A stretch of 44,889 nt of DNA from Propionibacteriaceae bacterium AM104-82 (GTDB lineage Bacteria; Actinomycetota; Actinomycetes; Propionibacteriales; Propionibacteriaceae), in contig JAQDQK010000026.1 of the NCBI GenBank assembly GCA_027658995.1, forward strand, positions 1-44,889. The letters are read 5' to 3'. A model generated the notes under the pieces. The model ran no database searches. It was given only the letters and a program-made list of their open reading frames with translations, and had not been told where the DNA came from. A program made the translations under genes and the position numbers. Below are positions 34,487-43,798 of this stretch, piece by piece; position 1 is the stretch's first letter, and each line of letters begins with the position of its first letter.

Positions 34487-35415
34487 CCAAACTCCTGGCG
34501 GGCCTGCGGAAACTGGTCGACGGCGAACGCGCGCTCCACGCCTGGCTGATCGGCTCGCTGATCTGCAACATGGGCATCATCGTCACAGGCGCAGTGGTCC
34601 GGCTCACCGGTTCCGGGCTCGGCTGCTCGACCTGGCCCAAGTGCACCGAGGAGAGCTACGTGCCGCACGGCGCCTCCGGCATCCACGGCATCATCGAGTT
34701 CGGCAACCGCACCCTCACCTTCGTGCTGATCGTCGCCGCGCTCGGCGCCTTCTTCGCCGCCTGGCGCAACCGGGGCCTCCGCACCAAGCTGTGGTGGCTG
34801 ACGCTCGGCATCGGCATCGGCATCCCCTTCCAGGGCGTCATCGGCGGCATCACGGTGCTCACGCACCTGAACCCCTTCGTGGTGGCGCTGCACCTGCTGC
34901 TCTCGGTCGCGCTGATCGTGCTGTGCGTGTGGTCCGTGCTGATCGGCTACCGCTCCGCGCCCGAGGCCGTCTCCCCGCTGCAGCGGTGGCTGGTGATCGC
35001 CACCTTCGCCGCGACGATGCTGGCCACCTGGGTCGGCACCATCGTGACCGGCTCCGGGCCCAACGCCGGCGACGAGAAGGCGGTGCGCACCGGCTTCGAC
35101 ATTGAGACAGTCGCGAAACTGCACGGCATCTCCGCCTGGATCACCGTCGCCCTGGTGGTCGTCACGCTCCTCGCGGTGCGCGGCAACCGCCGCCTGACGC
35201 GGATCGCTGGCGTGCTGCTCGGCACCATCGTCCTGCAGGGCGCGATCGGCTACCTGCAGTACTTCCTCGGCCTTCCCCCTGCCATCGTCGCGCTGCACAT
35301 GGTGGGGCTCACGCTGCTGACGGCGGCCGCCGCCTGGCTGCTGTTCGCCTGCACGCCCGCTGGCCGCGTCCGCGATGCCCAGGACGCCCCCGCCGCGACC
35401 GTCGGGGCCAACTGA
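34483..35415 (+). CDS. ctaA: Heme A synthase (COX15/CtaA)
   Basis: A 310-residue membrane protein with eight transmembrane segments. CtaA oxidises heme O to heme A for cytochrome oxidase. Visible are the extracellular Cys48 and Cys54 pair (GLGCSTWPKCTEE) and the helix histidines His68, His137, His214 and His272 that hold haem. The ATG at 34483 overlaps the permease stop; the longer frame upstream is an artefact. It implies an aa3-type oxidase elsewhere in the genome. Confidence 0.93.
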   Translation: MTKLLAGLRKLVDGERALHAWLIGSLICNMGIIVTGAVVRLTGSGLGCSTWPKCTEESYVPHGASGIHGIIEFGNRTLTFVLIVAALGAFFAAWRNRGLRTKLWWLTLGIGIGIPFQGVIGGITVLTHLNPFVVALHLLLSVALIVLCVWSVLIGYRSAPEAVSPLQRWLVIATFAATMLATWVGTIVTGSGPNAGDEKAVRTGFDIETVAKLHGISAWITVALVVVTLLAVRGNRRLTRIAGVLLGTIVLQGAIGYLQYFLGLPPAIVALHMVGLTLLTAAAAWLLFACTPAGRVRDAQDAPAATVGAN

Positions 35416-35512
35416 GGCCTGGCTCCGCACCGTCCTGCACCGGGAGCCGACAACCAATAGGGTGGTGGCTGCCCGCGGCCGACCGGCCGCGTCCCATCCG
35501 CCAGGAGCCCGC

Positions 35513-37489
35513 ATGACGACCAACCCAGTGCTGACGCGCCAGCTTCCCTTCACGCTGCCCGACTTCGCCTCAGCCACCCCAGCCGACTACCGCGACGCGA
35601 TGGACGCGTCGATGACGGCACACCTGGAGGGGCTGGCCCGGCTCCGCGACGACGAGGCCGAGCCGACCGTCGAGAACGTGCTCGGCGCCTGGGAGGATGC
35701 GGAGGCCGACCTGCGCCGCAGCCTGCACGCCTTCTTCGCCGTGCGCGCCTCGAACACCAACGACGAACTCGACGCCATCGACGAGGAGTTCGCGCCCCGC
35801 TTCGCCGCACACAACGACGCCATCTACCTCGACCGCGGGCTGTACGGGCGGCTCCGCGCCCTCGAGGCCCGCATCGCGGCGGGCGAGGTCGAGGCCGACG
35901 AGCAGGACCGCTACGCCCTCGACGAGACGCTGCGCGAGTTCCGGCGCGCGGGCGTCGAACTCGACGACGCGCAGCAGGACCGGCTCCGCGAACTGAACCG
36001 CACGCTCGCCGAGCTGTCGAGCCGCTTCGAGACGCTGAACCGCGGCGCCAGGAACGCGGGCGGCTTCGAGGTCTCCGCGGAGGAACTGGCGGGCCTCAGC
36101 GACGAGGAGGTCCAGGCGCTTCGCGTCGGGGAAACCTACCGCATCGACCTGGTCAACACCACGCAGCAGCCCCTCGCGGCGAAGCTGACCGACGCCGATG
36201 TCCGGGCCCGCCTGCTTGCCGCCTCAACGGGGCGCGCCCTCGACGGCGAGTTCGACACCCGCGATCTGGTCGTCGCCACCGCACGGGCCCGCGCCGAGCG
36301 GGCCGCCCTGCTGGGCTACCCGAACCACGCGGCGCTTGTCGCGGAGTCGGGCTGCGCCAAGACCGTCGACGCGATCCTCGAGATGCTGGTCCCGCTCGCG
36401 CAGGCAGGGCTGGCGAAGGCCCGCGAGGAGGGCGCCGAGCTCGCCGGGCGCTACGCCGAGCTGAACCCGGGCGCCGAGTTCACCGCCGCCGACTGGAGCT
36501 ACGTCGAGGCGATCCTGCGCCGCGAGCGCTACGACTTCGACGAGGCGGAGCTCGGTGAGTTCCTGCAGGTCGACACGGTGCTCGCCGCCGTCTACGCGGC
36601 CGCCGAGGAGCTGTACGGCCTCACCTTCCACCCCCGCGCCGACCTCGTCGGCCACGCGCCGGAGTCGCAGTGCTTCGAGGTCCACGACGCCGACGGCGTC
36701 GTGATCGGGCTGTTCGTGATGGACTTCTGGGCCCGCCCGACCAAGAACGGCGGCGCGTGGATGAGCAACCTGGTCGACCAGTCCACCAGGGACGCCACGC
36801 TGCCGGTGGTCACCAACAACTGCAACTACACGCGCACCACCACTGCGATCACGTGGGACGGCGTCATCACGATGTTCCACGAGTTCGGCCACGCGCTGCA
36901 CGGCCTGCTCGCGGACAGCCGCTACGCGTCGCGTTCGGGCACCAACACCCCGCGCGACTTCGTGGAGTTCCCCAGCCAGGTCAACGAGCACTGGGCGTGG
37001 ACACCCGACCGGGTGCTCCCAGCCGAGTGGGTCGCCCGGCTGGAGGAGGCGAGCCGGTTCGGTCAGGGCTACGCCACTGCGGAGACCGAGATCTCATCGC
37101 TGCTCGACCTGGTGTGGCACACCACCGCGCTGGAGGACCTGCCCACCGCCGCCGACGAGGTGGAGGGCTTCGAGCGCGCGGCCCTTGAGCGGTTCGGCCT
37201 GGTCGACCCGCTCGTCCCGCCGCGCTACCGCTCGCAGTACTTCGCGCACATCTGGGGAGGCGGTTACGCGGCCAGCTACTACGGCTACGCCTGGGCGAAG
37301 GTGATGGACGCCGACGCCGTCGGCTGGTTCGACGACCGGGAGGGCCCGGTCCGCGAGTCCGGCGACCACTTCCGGCGCACGCTGCTCGCGCCCGGGGGTT
37401 CGGTCGACCCGATGGAGACCTACCGCCGCTTCCGCGGGCGCGACCCGCTGCTGCAGCCGCTGCTGGACCGGCTCGGTCTCAGCATCTGA
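35513..37489 (+). CDS. M3 family metallopeptidase (oligopeptidase/Dcp type)
   Basis: This 658-residue cytoplasmic peptidase cuts short peptides. The zinc site is HEFGHALHG with His456, Glu457 and His460, and Glu485 (DFVEFPSQVNEHW) as third ligand. The C-terminal YRSQYFAHIWGGGYAASYYGY is typical of the Dcp/OpdA group; substrate specificity cannot be told. The start is fixed by CAGGAG five to six bases upstream. A TAGGGT motif near 35458 is a possible -10. The stop overlaps the next gene (TGATG). Confidence 0.95.
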   Translation: MTTNPVLTRQLPFTLPDFASATPADYRDAMDASMTAHLEGLARLRDDEAEPTVENVLGAWEDAEADLRRSLHAFFAVRASNTNDELDAIDEEFAPRFAAHNDAIYLDRGLYGRLRALEARIAAGEVEADEQDRYALDETLREFRRAGVELDDAQQDRLRELNRTLAELSSRFETLNRGARNAGGFEVSAEELAGLSDEEVQALRVGETYRIDLVNTTQQPLAAKLTDADVRARLLAASTGRALDGEFDTRDLVVATARARAERAALLGYPNHAALVAESGCAKTVDAILEMLVPLAQAGLAKAREEGAELAGRYAELNPGAEFTAADWSYVEAILRRERYDFDEAELGEFLQVDTVLAAVYAAAEELYGLTFHPRADLVGHAPESQCFEVHDADGVVIGLFVMDFWARPTKNGGAWMSNLVDQSTRDATLPVVTNNCNYTRTTTAITWDGVITMFHEFGHALHGLLADSRYASRSGTNTPRDFVEFPSQVNEHWAWTPDRVLPAEWVARLEEASRFGQGYATAETEISSLLDLVWHTTALEDLPTAADEVEGFERAALERFGLVDPLVPPRYRSQYFAHIWGGGYAASYYGYAWAKVMDADAVGWFDDREGPVRESGDHFRRTLLAPGGSVDPMETYRRFRGRDPLLQPLLDRLGLSI

Positions 37490-38076
37490 TGGCCGATCTC
37501 AAGGACACGCTGCTGAGACACCTGCGCGCCGCACGCGAGGGGCTGCTGTGGAAGTGCGAGGGGCTCAGCGAGCGCGACCTGCGGCTCCCCCGCACCCCGA
37601 CCGGCACCAACCTCCTCGGCCTCGTGAAGCACTGCGCCTACATCGAGCACGGCTACTTCGTGACGTGCTTCTCGCAGCCCTCGCCGATCGTCATCCCCGA
37701 CCTCGACTACGAGGCCGACCCGATCGCCGACCTGTACGCCACCGAGGATGAGAGCGCAGCGGAGATCCTGGCGCTCTATCCGCGCGTCGCGTCGGTCGTC
37801 GACGGGGTCATCGAGGCACTGCCGCTCGAGGCGCCCGGCCACGTCGAGTGGTGGGGCGAGCGCGGCGACACCACCTTGGGCGAGGTGCTGGTGCACGTCC
37901 TGGGCGACGTCACCCGGCACGCAGGCCAGGCCGACATCCTGCGGGAGGGCATCGACGGGCAGGTCGGCCTGCGGCCGTCGACCAGCAACGTCTGGGAGCC
38001 GCGGGAAGGCTGGACGGAGGCCGTCGCGCGTCTCACCCGGATCGCCGAAATGGCTAGTGAGCCGCACTCCCGATAG
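37489..38076 (+). CDS. DinB-like (DUF664) protein
   Basis: A 195-residue four-helix-bundle protein. Histidines at the metal positions are visible: His48 (LVKHCAYIEHGYF) and the later pair in LVHVLGDVTRHAGQADIL. Related proteins are metal-binding thiol transferases or of unknown function; in actinobacteria some use mycothiol. No substrate can be named. The ATG overlaps the peptidase stop, so the two genes are cotranscribed. Confidence 0.85.
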   Translation: MADLKDTLLRHLRAAREGLLWKCEGLSERDLRLPRTPTGTNLLGLVKHCAYIEHGYFVTCFSQPSPIVIPDLDYEADPIADLYATEDESAAEILALYPRVASVVDGVIEALPLEAPGHVEWWGERGDTTLGEVLVHVLGDVTRHAGQADILREGIDGQVGLRPSTSNVWEPREGWTEAVARLTRIAEMASEPHSR

Positions 38077-38161
38077 TCTTTCCTGGCCGGTGGACTCTTC
38101 CGTCCCGGCACCACCAACGTCGCTCCCACTGGGTTCGGCGCGCCATGCGAAAGGCAACCCC

Positions 38162-38590
38162 ATGTTGCGTACCAAGTTCCTCGCCGCCGGTTTTGCCGCG
38201 GCCGTCTCCATCTTCGGTCTCACCGCCTGTGGCGGCGAGCAGTCCGTTGCCGACGCCTGCAAGGTCGCCCAGGAGACCGTCGCCGCGTCGCAGGCCGACA
38301 TCGAGGCCTCGATGGGTGAGGTCGCCACCGGCGACTACAGCAAGCTGAAGGAGGGCATGGACAAGCTGTCCAAGGCGCTCGGCGAGGCCGAGGCCAAGGT
38401 CTCGAACAAGGAGGTCAAGGCTGCCCTGACCGACTTCAAGACCAGCTTCTCCGACTTCGCCAAGCTGTTCGACGGCGTCGAGGACGGCGACGTCACCGCG
38501 CTGGCCGACAAGGGCCAGGAGATCCAGGACGCCAGCACCAAGATCTCGGACTCGGCGAACAAGATCAACGAGCTCTGCCCCGCCGCCTGA
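38162..38590 (+). CDS. Small helical lipoprotein
   Basis: A 142-residue lipoprotein with lipobox LTAC (Cys23) followed by an acidic, alanine/lysine-rich helical domain rich in coiled-coil heptads (about 35-138) and one Cys near the C-terminus (ELCPAA), which might pair with the Cys in DACKVAQ. No enzymatic motif is seen; the function is unknown. AAAGG lies about eight bases before the ATG. It is followed by a strong terminator. Confidence 0.85.
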   Translation: MLRTKFLAAGFAAAVSIFGLTACGGEQSVADACKVAQETVAASQADIEASMGEVATGDYSKLKEGMDKLSKALGEAEAKVSNKEVKAALTDFKTSFSDFAKLFDGVEDGDVTALADKGQEIQDASTKISDSANKINELCPAA

Positions 38591-38602
38591 CCGGCTGACG
38601 AC

Positions 38603-38636
38603 GAAGGCCCGACCCCCGCGCGGGGGTCGGGCCTTC
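38603..38636. terminator. Terminator between the lipoprotein and MFS genes
   Basis: A 15-bp perfect stem (38603-38617 with 38622-38636, loop GCGC), placed between convergent genes. It has no T-run on the plus strand but is very stable. Confidence 0.8.
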
Positions 38637-38652
38637 TGCCGTCGTGGCGGGC

Positions 38653-40083
38653 TCAGTGCGCCGGCACGCCGCCCTCGATCGGCGAGGGCTTGCGCAGGAA
38701 GAAGCCGCAGATCATCGCGCCGGTCCACACCGCCCCTGCCCCCAGGAAGGCCCAGTGCGACCCGCTGAGCATCGCGGCAGCGTCGGAGGCGACGTGCGGC
38801 CGCGCGACGGCGGTCTGCATCGCGAACACCGTCACGAACAGCGCGGTGCCAGCGGCGCCCGCGACCTGCTGCACGGCGCCGATCACTGCCGACCCGTGCG
38901 AGTACAGGTTCGCGGGGAGCGCCCCGAGCGCGACGGTGAACAGCGGCGTGAAGATGCACGCGAAGCTGAGGCTCATCACGATGTGCGCGACCATCACTGC
39001 CCACCAGGGGGTCGCCGGGTTCAGCGTCGAGAAGAAGAAGAACACGGCAAGCACGACGATGCTTGCGGGCACCACCAGCACCCGCGGGCCGGCCTTGTCG
39101 AAGATCCTGCCGACCACCGGGGACAGCAGCCCCATCGCGATGCCGCCCGGCAGCATCATCAGCCCGATGTGCAGCGGTTCGAGACCGTAGGCCTTCTGCA
39201 GCAGCAGCGGGAGCATGATGATCGCGCCGAACATGGCCATCATCGCGACGGCGAGCATGGTGAGCGCGACCGTGAAGGACCCGTGCGTGAAGGTGCGCAG
39301 GTCGAGGAAGGCACGGTCGCGTCCCTGCAGCACCAGTTGGCGGCCGAGGAAGGCCACGAGACCACCGATGCCGATCCCGATGGCGAGCATCGGCACCCAG
39401 AACGCGACGCTCTCGTCGCCGATCAGGCTCAGCCCGTAGATCAGCGGCGCGAACGCGATCACGCTGAGCGGGATCGAGACCAGGTCGAGCGGCGTCGGCT
39501 TCTGTTCCCCGACGTTGCCGAGCCTGGTCCAGCCGAGGGCGAGCATGCCGAGCGCGATCGGCAGCACGAAGGCGAAGATCAGCCGCCAGGAGCCGAAGTG
39601 CAGGATGATCCCGGAGAGGGTGGGGCCGACCGCGGGCGCGACCGCGATCACCATGGAGATGTTGCCCATCACGCCGCCGCGGCGGTCGGCGGGGATGACC
39701 CGCATGATGGTGGTCATCAGCAGCGGCATCATGATGGCGGTGCCGCTGGCCTGCACGACGCGGCCGAACAGCAGGAAGCCGAACTCGGGGGCGATGGCGC
39801 ACAGCAGGGTCCCGACGCTGAAGGTGCTCATCGCGATGAGGAACACCTGCCTGGTCGGGAGCCTGTCGAGCAGCCACCCGGTGATCGGGATCACGACCGC
39901 CATCGTCAGCATGAAGGCGGTGGTCAGCCACTGCGCGGTGCGCTCTGTGACGTGCAGATTGCCCATGATGCTGGTGAGCGCCACGTTCATGGTCGTCTCG
40001 TTGAGGATCACGACGAAGGCCGCGACGAGCAGGATCGGCACGACGCCGCGTCCGCTGGTGGTAGGAGTTGAGGTGTCGGACAT
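38653..40083 (-). CDS. MFS transporter, DHA2 (14-TM drug:H+ antiporter) type
   Basis: A 476-residue membrane transporter with about 14 hydrophobic segments. FVVILNETTMNVALTSIM and WLTTAFMLTMAVVIPITGWLLDR are the N-terminal DHA2 signatures (motif A region follows), as in EmrB/QacA-type pumps. It probably exports lipophilic compounds; the substrate is unknown. The ATG has AGAGGA eight bases upstream. A much longer open frame continues upstream but lacks any membrane-protein character. Confidence 0.92.
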   Translation of the reverse strand: MSDTSTPTTSGRGVVPILLVAAFVVILNETTMNVALTSIMGNLHVTERTAQWLTTAFMLTMAVVIPITGWLLDRLPTRQVFLIAMSTFSVGTLLCAIAPEFGFLLFGRVVQASGTAIMMPLLMTTIMRVIPADRRGGVMGNISMVIAVAPAVGPTLSGIILHFGSWRLIFAFVLPIALGMLALGWTRLGNVGEQKPTPLDLVSIPLSVIAFAPLIYGLSLIGDESVAFWVPMLAIGIGIGGLVAFLGRQLVLQGRDRAFLDLRTFTHGSFTVALTMLAVAMMAMFGAIIMLPLLLQKAYGLEPLHIGLMMLPGGIAMGLLSPVVGRIFDKAGPRVLVVPASIVVLAVFFFFSTLNPATPWWAVMVAHIVMSLSFACIFTPLFTVALGALPANLYSHGSAVIGAVQQVAGAAGTALFVTVFAMQTAVARPHVASDAAAMLSGSHWAFLGAGAVWTGAMICGFFLRKPSPIEGGVPAH

Positions 40084-40127
40084 GTGAGTCCTCTCAGGCT
40101 GCCCGGCGGCGCCGGGGCAACGTCCCG

Positions 40128-41426
40128 CTACCGGTAGAGCAGCGGGTCGGGACGGAGGTCCGCCTCGTCGGCGAGCCTCAGCCCCGCGGCGATCCGCCCC
40201 TGCTCGCGGAGTTCCACGAGGCGGGCGACGACGCGAGCACGTAGCGTACCCGGCGCGATGGTGTTCAGATAAATCCTGGTGGCGCCCTCGAACCCCGCGA
40301 GCGTTGAGACGCGCCACTTCAGCATGATGCGCCACGGCATTGCCACCGTCGTGCCCGGCGGTCGGTAGTGCCACTCCTCGTTGCTCGCCACGTCCGCCCC
40401 GGTGGCCGCGTGCATGGCGTGCAGCAGGTCGGACATGCCGCGCACCTCCTCCGGCGACTGCAGCCACGGCACCCCCTCGGGGCTGCGCGAGTACACCTCG
40501 ATCGTCGGGTAGCGGTGCCCGAATCCGGCGAACGCGACCGCATGCTCGTTGTGGGCGATTACCAGGGCATTGCGCTGGGCGACGGCGACGGCATCGTCGT
40601 TGAACACGTTCGGGTTGGCGGTGGCCCGCTGGATCGCCGCCTCCTGCTGCGCGCCCACCTCGTCGACGGCGACGATCTGCTTGTGCAGGTGGTCGAAGGA
40701 GGCCCCTGCGGGCTTGAGCCAGTTCTGGAACACCACCACGTAGCGCGCGGCGGGGATCAGGTCGTACTTGGAGCGGGCCGCATCCGCGCTGAAGGCGATG
40801 AACTGGGCGTGCTCCTCCGGCGTAAGGGTCCCGGACGACGCGAGGCCGGTGCTGTCGGTGGCGCCGTCGACGTAGTGCCTGCGGGCGATCACGACGTCGT
40901 GGCCTCCGCCGAAGAAGCCGGAGGCCCGCGCCAGGATGTCATCCTCGCCCAGCGCGGCGACGTCGACGCCGGAGGCCCGCAACTTGCCCGACTCGACCGC
41001 CAGGACGTGCGCCCTTCCCGCAACGGAGGCGAGGTAGGCGTCGCGCCTGCGCCGCACGGGGGCGGGCAGCACGTAGCCGTAGTTGAGGTGCCAGTAGTCG
41101 TAGCCGAGGATCTCGAACAGGTTGGGGACGCGGCGGAAGTCGGCGACCGTGTCGAATAGCGCGTCGGCGGGCAGCGCGTCGAGGAGTCGCCATGCGTCGC
41201 CGTCGCGGACAAGTCGCTGCTTCTCGGGCGGGGTGTCGAGGTAGCGCGCCTGGCAGAACGCGCAGGTGTGCGTGAAGTCGCGCGCGGCGAGCGGGTGCGG
41301 GTCGGGATGCGTGACGCCGAGCGGCCGGTCTCCCCTGCCGGGCGCCGTCCAGACCTCTGTCCCGGTGAACGGGTTGCGTTGCTTGACGGTGCCGTCGGGC
41401 AGATTCACCAGGAAGTCTTCAGCCAT
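40128..41426 (-). CDS. GalT-like protein (DUF4921)
   Basis: A 432-residue protein with a galactose-1-phosphate uridylyltransferase-like fold. Cys55 and Cys58 (CAFCQARY) look like the zinc pair, and His246-x-His248 (SFDHLHKQIVAVD) is a HIT-type active-site motif. It differs from classic GalT (HPHGQ), so its exact nucleotidyl or phosphoryl transfer is uncertain. Link to the GH112 enzyme, which makes galactose-1-phosphate, is possible but the genes are 37 kb apart. The start ATG (41426) has TATGGT six bases upstream and no ribosome binding site, so it is probably leaderless; 14 upstream residues are discarded. Confidence 0.8.
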   Translation of the reverse strand: MAEDFLVNLPDGTVKQRNPFTGTEVWTAPGRGDRPLGVTHPDPHPLAARDFTHTCAFCQARYLDTPPEKQRLVRDGDAWRLLDALPADALFDTVADFRRVPNLFEILGYDYWHLNYGYVLPAPVRRRRDAYLASVAGRAHVLAVESGKLRASGVDVAALGEDDILARASGFFGGGHDVVIARRHYVDGATDSTGLASSGTLTPEEHAQFIAFSADAARSKYDLIPAARYVVVFQNWLKPAGASFDHLHKQIVAVDEVGAQQEAAIQRATANPNVFNDDAVAVAQRNALVIAHNEHAVAFAGFGHRYPTIEVYSRSPEGVPWLQSPEEVRGMSDLLHAMHAATGADVASNEEWHYRPPGTTVAMPWRIMLKWRVSTLAGFEGATRIYLNTIAPGTLRARVVARLVELREQGRIAAGLRLADEADLRPDPLLYR

Positions 41427-41842
41427 GCCTCGACCATAGCGACCACACCCGGCCGTAGCCTCCGGCACGGAACGTGGATCCCGGGTCGTGCCCGGGATCC
41501 ACGTTGCGCGAGAGACGACGAACGACGTTCAGCGGCACTCGGCCCTAAGAAGGGGACCTCATAAGTCCTGGCCGTCTCCACTCCGTCGACAACGACGGAT
41601 GCACGAACCGCGATCGTGCCAGATCCGCAAGGACCCCCATGAAAGAAGCCCAGCGAACCTCCCAGCCACGTACAGGGCAGCCATTCTTCGGCTTCCGGCC
41701 ACGCCAGCACGCTCTCCACGAACCCCGCATGCTCAGCATCAGTGATCGCTGCGGCCGCATCCTCCGGTACCGCCAGGAGGTAGACCCGGTTCCGAGCCGT
41801 GAGATCCGGAAGTTCCTGAAGGCCCGGGCGGGTGATCAGCAC
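41405..41842 (-). CDS. Orphan hypothetical protein
   Basis: An open frame of 146 residues from the GTG at 41842, with a GGGGGG-type site seven bases upstream. It reads as protein-like (RVYLLAVPEDAAAAITDAEH, then LGGSLGFFHGGPCGSG) and uses more A/T-ending codons than its neighbours. Its last 30 or so residues run through a palindrome and into the start of the GalT-like gene, so the end may be damaged. No family is recognised. It could be a remnant gene or, less likely, a chance frame. Confidence 0.35.
   Translation of the reverse strand: MLITRPGLQELPDLTARNRVYLLAVPEDAAAAITDAEHAGFVESVLAWPEAEEWLPCTWLGGSLGFFHGGPCGSGTIAVRASVVVDGVETARTYEVPFLGPSAAERRSSSLAQRGSRARPGIHVPCRRLRPGVVAMVEAWLKTSW
41433..41438 (-). 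promoter_or_regulatory. -10 element of a leaderless GalT-like transcript
   Basis: TATGGT on the minus strand is separated by exactly six bases from the ATG at 41426. Confidence 0.5.
41471..41505. repeat. Perfect 15-bp palindromic hairpin
   Basis: AACGTGGATCCCGGG (41471-41485) and its exact reverse complement (41491-41505) are separated by five bases. It is upstream of the leaderless GalT-like gene. It could be a terminator for upstream transcription, a protein-binding site or a dispersed repeat. Confidence 0.75.
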
Positions 41843-42137
41843 GCGCCGTCCCCCCGTGCAGCAGGCTCGTTGACATCGTCGACCCACCGAACGCCGTCGG
41901 CACAGGGCACCAGGTGGCGCTAGGCGCAAACCCGAATACTCGATCGACGGGCCTGTGCCAGATCCACCGGGCGGCGGCGTAGGGGAGACGACATTGGAAC
42001 GGCCCCTTCTGGGCGGCGACGGCTGGTCAGACCATCGGGATGGGATACTCCGGACTCTACGCCAGGATCCTTATGTGTAGCGCAGACGTCAGCGGAGCCC
42101 TGCATCTCGGCTGTCGTGTCGCTGCGCGAAAGGTCGC
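41843..42137. other. Gene-free stretch before the exporter operon end
   Basis: No supported gene is seen on either strand between the orphan ORF and the end of the permease gene. Open frames here are short or reverse-strand artefacts, and composition is less GC-rich than in the core genes. Confidence 0.5.
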
Positions 42138-43196
42138 TCAGCGGTCTTTTGTCCAGATGTAGAGCTTCTTTCCGGTGATCGTCAGCGCGGCGGCCATGCT
42201 GCCGGTCAGGGTCGCGACGAGACATGCGGCAACTCCGACCAGGATGTGTGTGACGAGCCATCGTGCCTCGGGTGCGGTCGTGTTGGCCGTGGTGACGACG
42301 AGGGTGACGGTTGTGGCCAATGCACTGGCAGGGAGGGCCCAGCACATAGTCTCCAGTTCGAGTTGAATGTGCTGCTGGGTGGCGCGGACGCCGAGGTGCT
42401 GGGCAAGGCTCAGCTCGACTCGTCGTGTCCGAATCAAGGTGTATCCCAGGCACGCGGAGGCCGCAGCGCCGATAACAAGGAGCCATCGGGTCGAGCGTGC
42501 CTGGAGCAGGCTGATCGTCGGTGTGGGTGTGCCGAATGCGGGGTTGAGCTGTTGGCGCGCCACGTTGTCGGTTCCCGGGACGACGACGGTACTAAGAAGG
42601 GCGAAGGTCGCTTCGTCGTGAGGCCAGATCGTCGCCCAGCAGGCATCGAATCGGCCGGGGGACGGGACCGGTTGCAGGGCGGCGGAAGCGAGTTGGCTGT
42701 TGCGTCCGTCGTCGGGGTAAGGGAAGGTTCCCGCGACCAGCGCCGAGGTCCCGTCCGCCATGGCGAGTGGACCGGTGCCGAACCGCGTGGCCATGGCCTC
42801 TGATAGCCAGACCCCGGGTGGCCCGGAAGGTTGTGCGTCGAGTGTCGCGGGGATATCTCCAGCCACATCGTAGAGAGCCGGCTTGGAGTGCGGATAGGCG
42901 AGCAGGTCGAACCTGTCGCGCACCTCGCGCAGGGCAATGGCGCCGACGACCCCTTTGAGCCCTTGCAGCGCGACGCACCGCTGGCCGTCGATACCCGCAG
43001 GCGCTGCGATGATATGGGTTGCGCCGCCACCCGTGCGGACCGCGCGTTGAGCGATGAAGACGTGCTCGACGGCGAGCGCGTCCTGCAGGACGGTTCCAGC
43101 GATGATCACCAGCAGCGCCAGTGAGGCGAGCATTGCTCGGGTGGTGCCCGATGCTACGTTGCGAGTTGCTTCGGACAGGATCGACGACCATCTCAT
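42138..43196 (-). CDS. FtsX/MacB-like ABC permease
   Basis: A 352-residue membrane protein with one N-terminal transmembrane helix (about 20-40), a long outside domain (about 45-240) and three C-terminal helices, the MacB/FtsX arrangement. It should form an exporter with the ATPase encoded immediately upstream (ATGA overlap) and the adaptor protein. MRWSSILSEATRN is the chosen start; the residues before it are read-through. The substrate is unknown. Confidence 0.8.
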   Translation of the reverse strand: MRWSSILSEATRNVASGTTRAMLASLALLVIIAGTVLQDALAVEHVFIAQRAVRTGGGATHIIAAPAGIDGQRCVALQGLKGVVGAIALREVRDRFDLLAYPHSKPALYDVAGDIPATLDAQPSGPPGVWLSEAMATRFGTGPLAMADGTSALVAGTFPYPDDGRNSQLASAALQPVPSPGRFDACWATIWPHDEATFALLSTVVVPGTDNVARQQLNPAFGTPTPTISLLQARSTRWLLVIGAAASACLGYTLIRTRRVELSLAQHLGVRATQQHIQLELETMCWALPASALATTVTLVVTTANTTAPEARWLVTHILVGVAACLVATLTGSMAAALTITGKKLYIWTKDR

Positions 43197-43798
43197 GGCG
43201 CCACCGGGTCGACCTGAAGGATCTGGTCGCATCTGTTCCTCAGCAGCTCGTCGTGAGTGGCCAGCACAACGATCCGTTCCTCAGAGACCATCTCGCGGAT
43301 CACGTCACCGATGGTGTGTGCGGTGTCGCGGTCGAGTTGGGCAGTGGGCTCATCGATCAGGATCGCGTCGTAGTCGCTCGCGGCTGCGCGAGCCAGGCAC
43401 ATCCGTTGGGCCTCGCCGCCTGACAGTCGGCGGAACTCCCGTGCCGCTACGTGAGCGAGTCCGAATCGATCGAGCAGATCCCTTGCCTGCGGTTCGGCCT
43501 CACGTCGCAAGAGCCCTCGCGCGAGGAGGGGCACGGCAACCTGATCGATTGCGGTGCGTCGCGGGGCGCCAACGGGGTTCTGCATGATCCACCCGATCCG
43601 GTCGACGCCGATGGCCTCGATATTGCCGTTGCTGGGGCGCAGCCCGCCGGAGAGTATCGACAACAGCGTGCTCTTCCCCGAGCCCGAGGGCCCGACCAGG
43701 CCGTACAGCACACCGGGTCGAAGGTCGAACGACAGGTCGGCGAACAGCGGAGGCTGGCCCGGGAACCGGTGCCCCAGCCCTTCGGCTACGAGCCGCAC
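43193..43798 (-). CDS. ABC transporter ATP-binding protein (LolD/MacB type)
   Basis: A 201-residue ATPase with Walker A GPSGSGKST (36-44), Q-loop IMQNPVGAP, signature LSGGEAQR and Walker B ILIDEPTAQLD, with switch THDE. The GTG at 43798 overlaps the adaptor gene by about a dozen bases, and the stop overlaps the permease start. A longer open frame in this register is an artefact. Confidence 0.9.
   Translation of the reverse strand: MRLVAEGLGHRFPGQPPLFADLSFDLRPGVLYGLVGPSGSGKSTLLSILSGGLRPSNGNIEAIGVDRIGWIMQNPVGAPRRTAIDQVAVPLLARGLLRREAEPQARDLLDRFGLAHVAAREFRRLSGGEAQRMCLARAAASDYDAILIDEPTAQLDRDTAHTIGDVIREMVSEERIVVLATHDELLRNRCDQILQVDPVAP

Noticed and set aside
41639..41923. A 94-codon plus-strand frame opposite the orphan ORF
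   Set aside because: No ribosome binding site and weaker protein character than the minus-strand frame.
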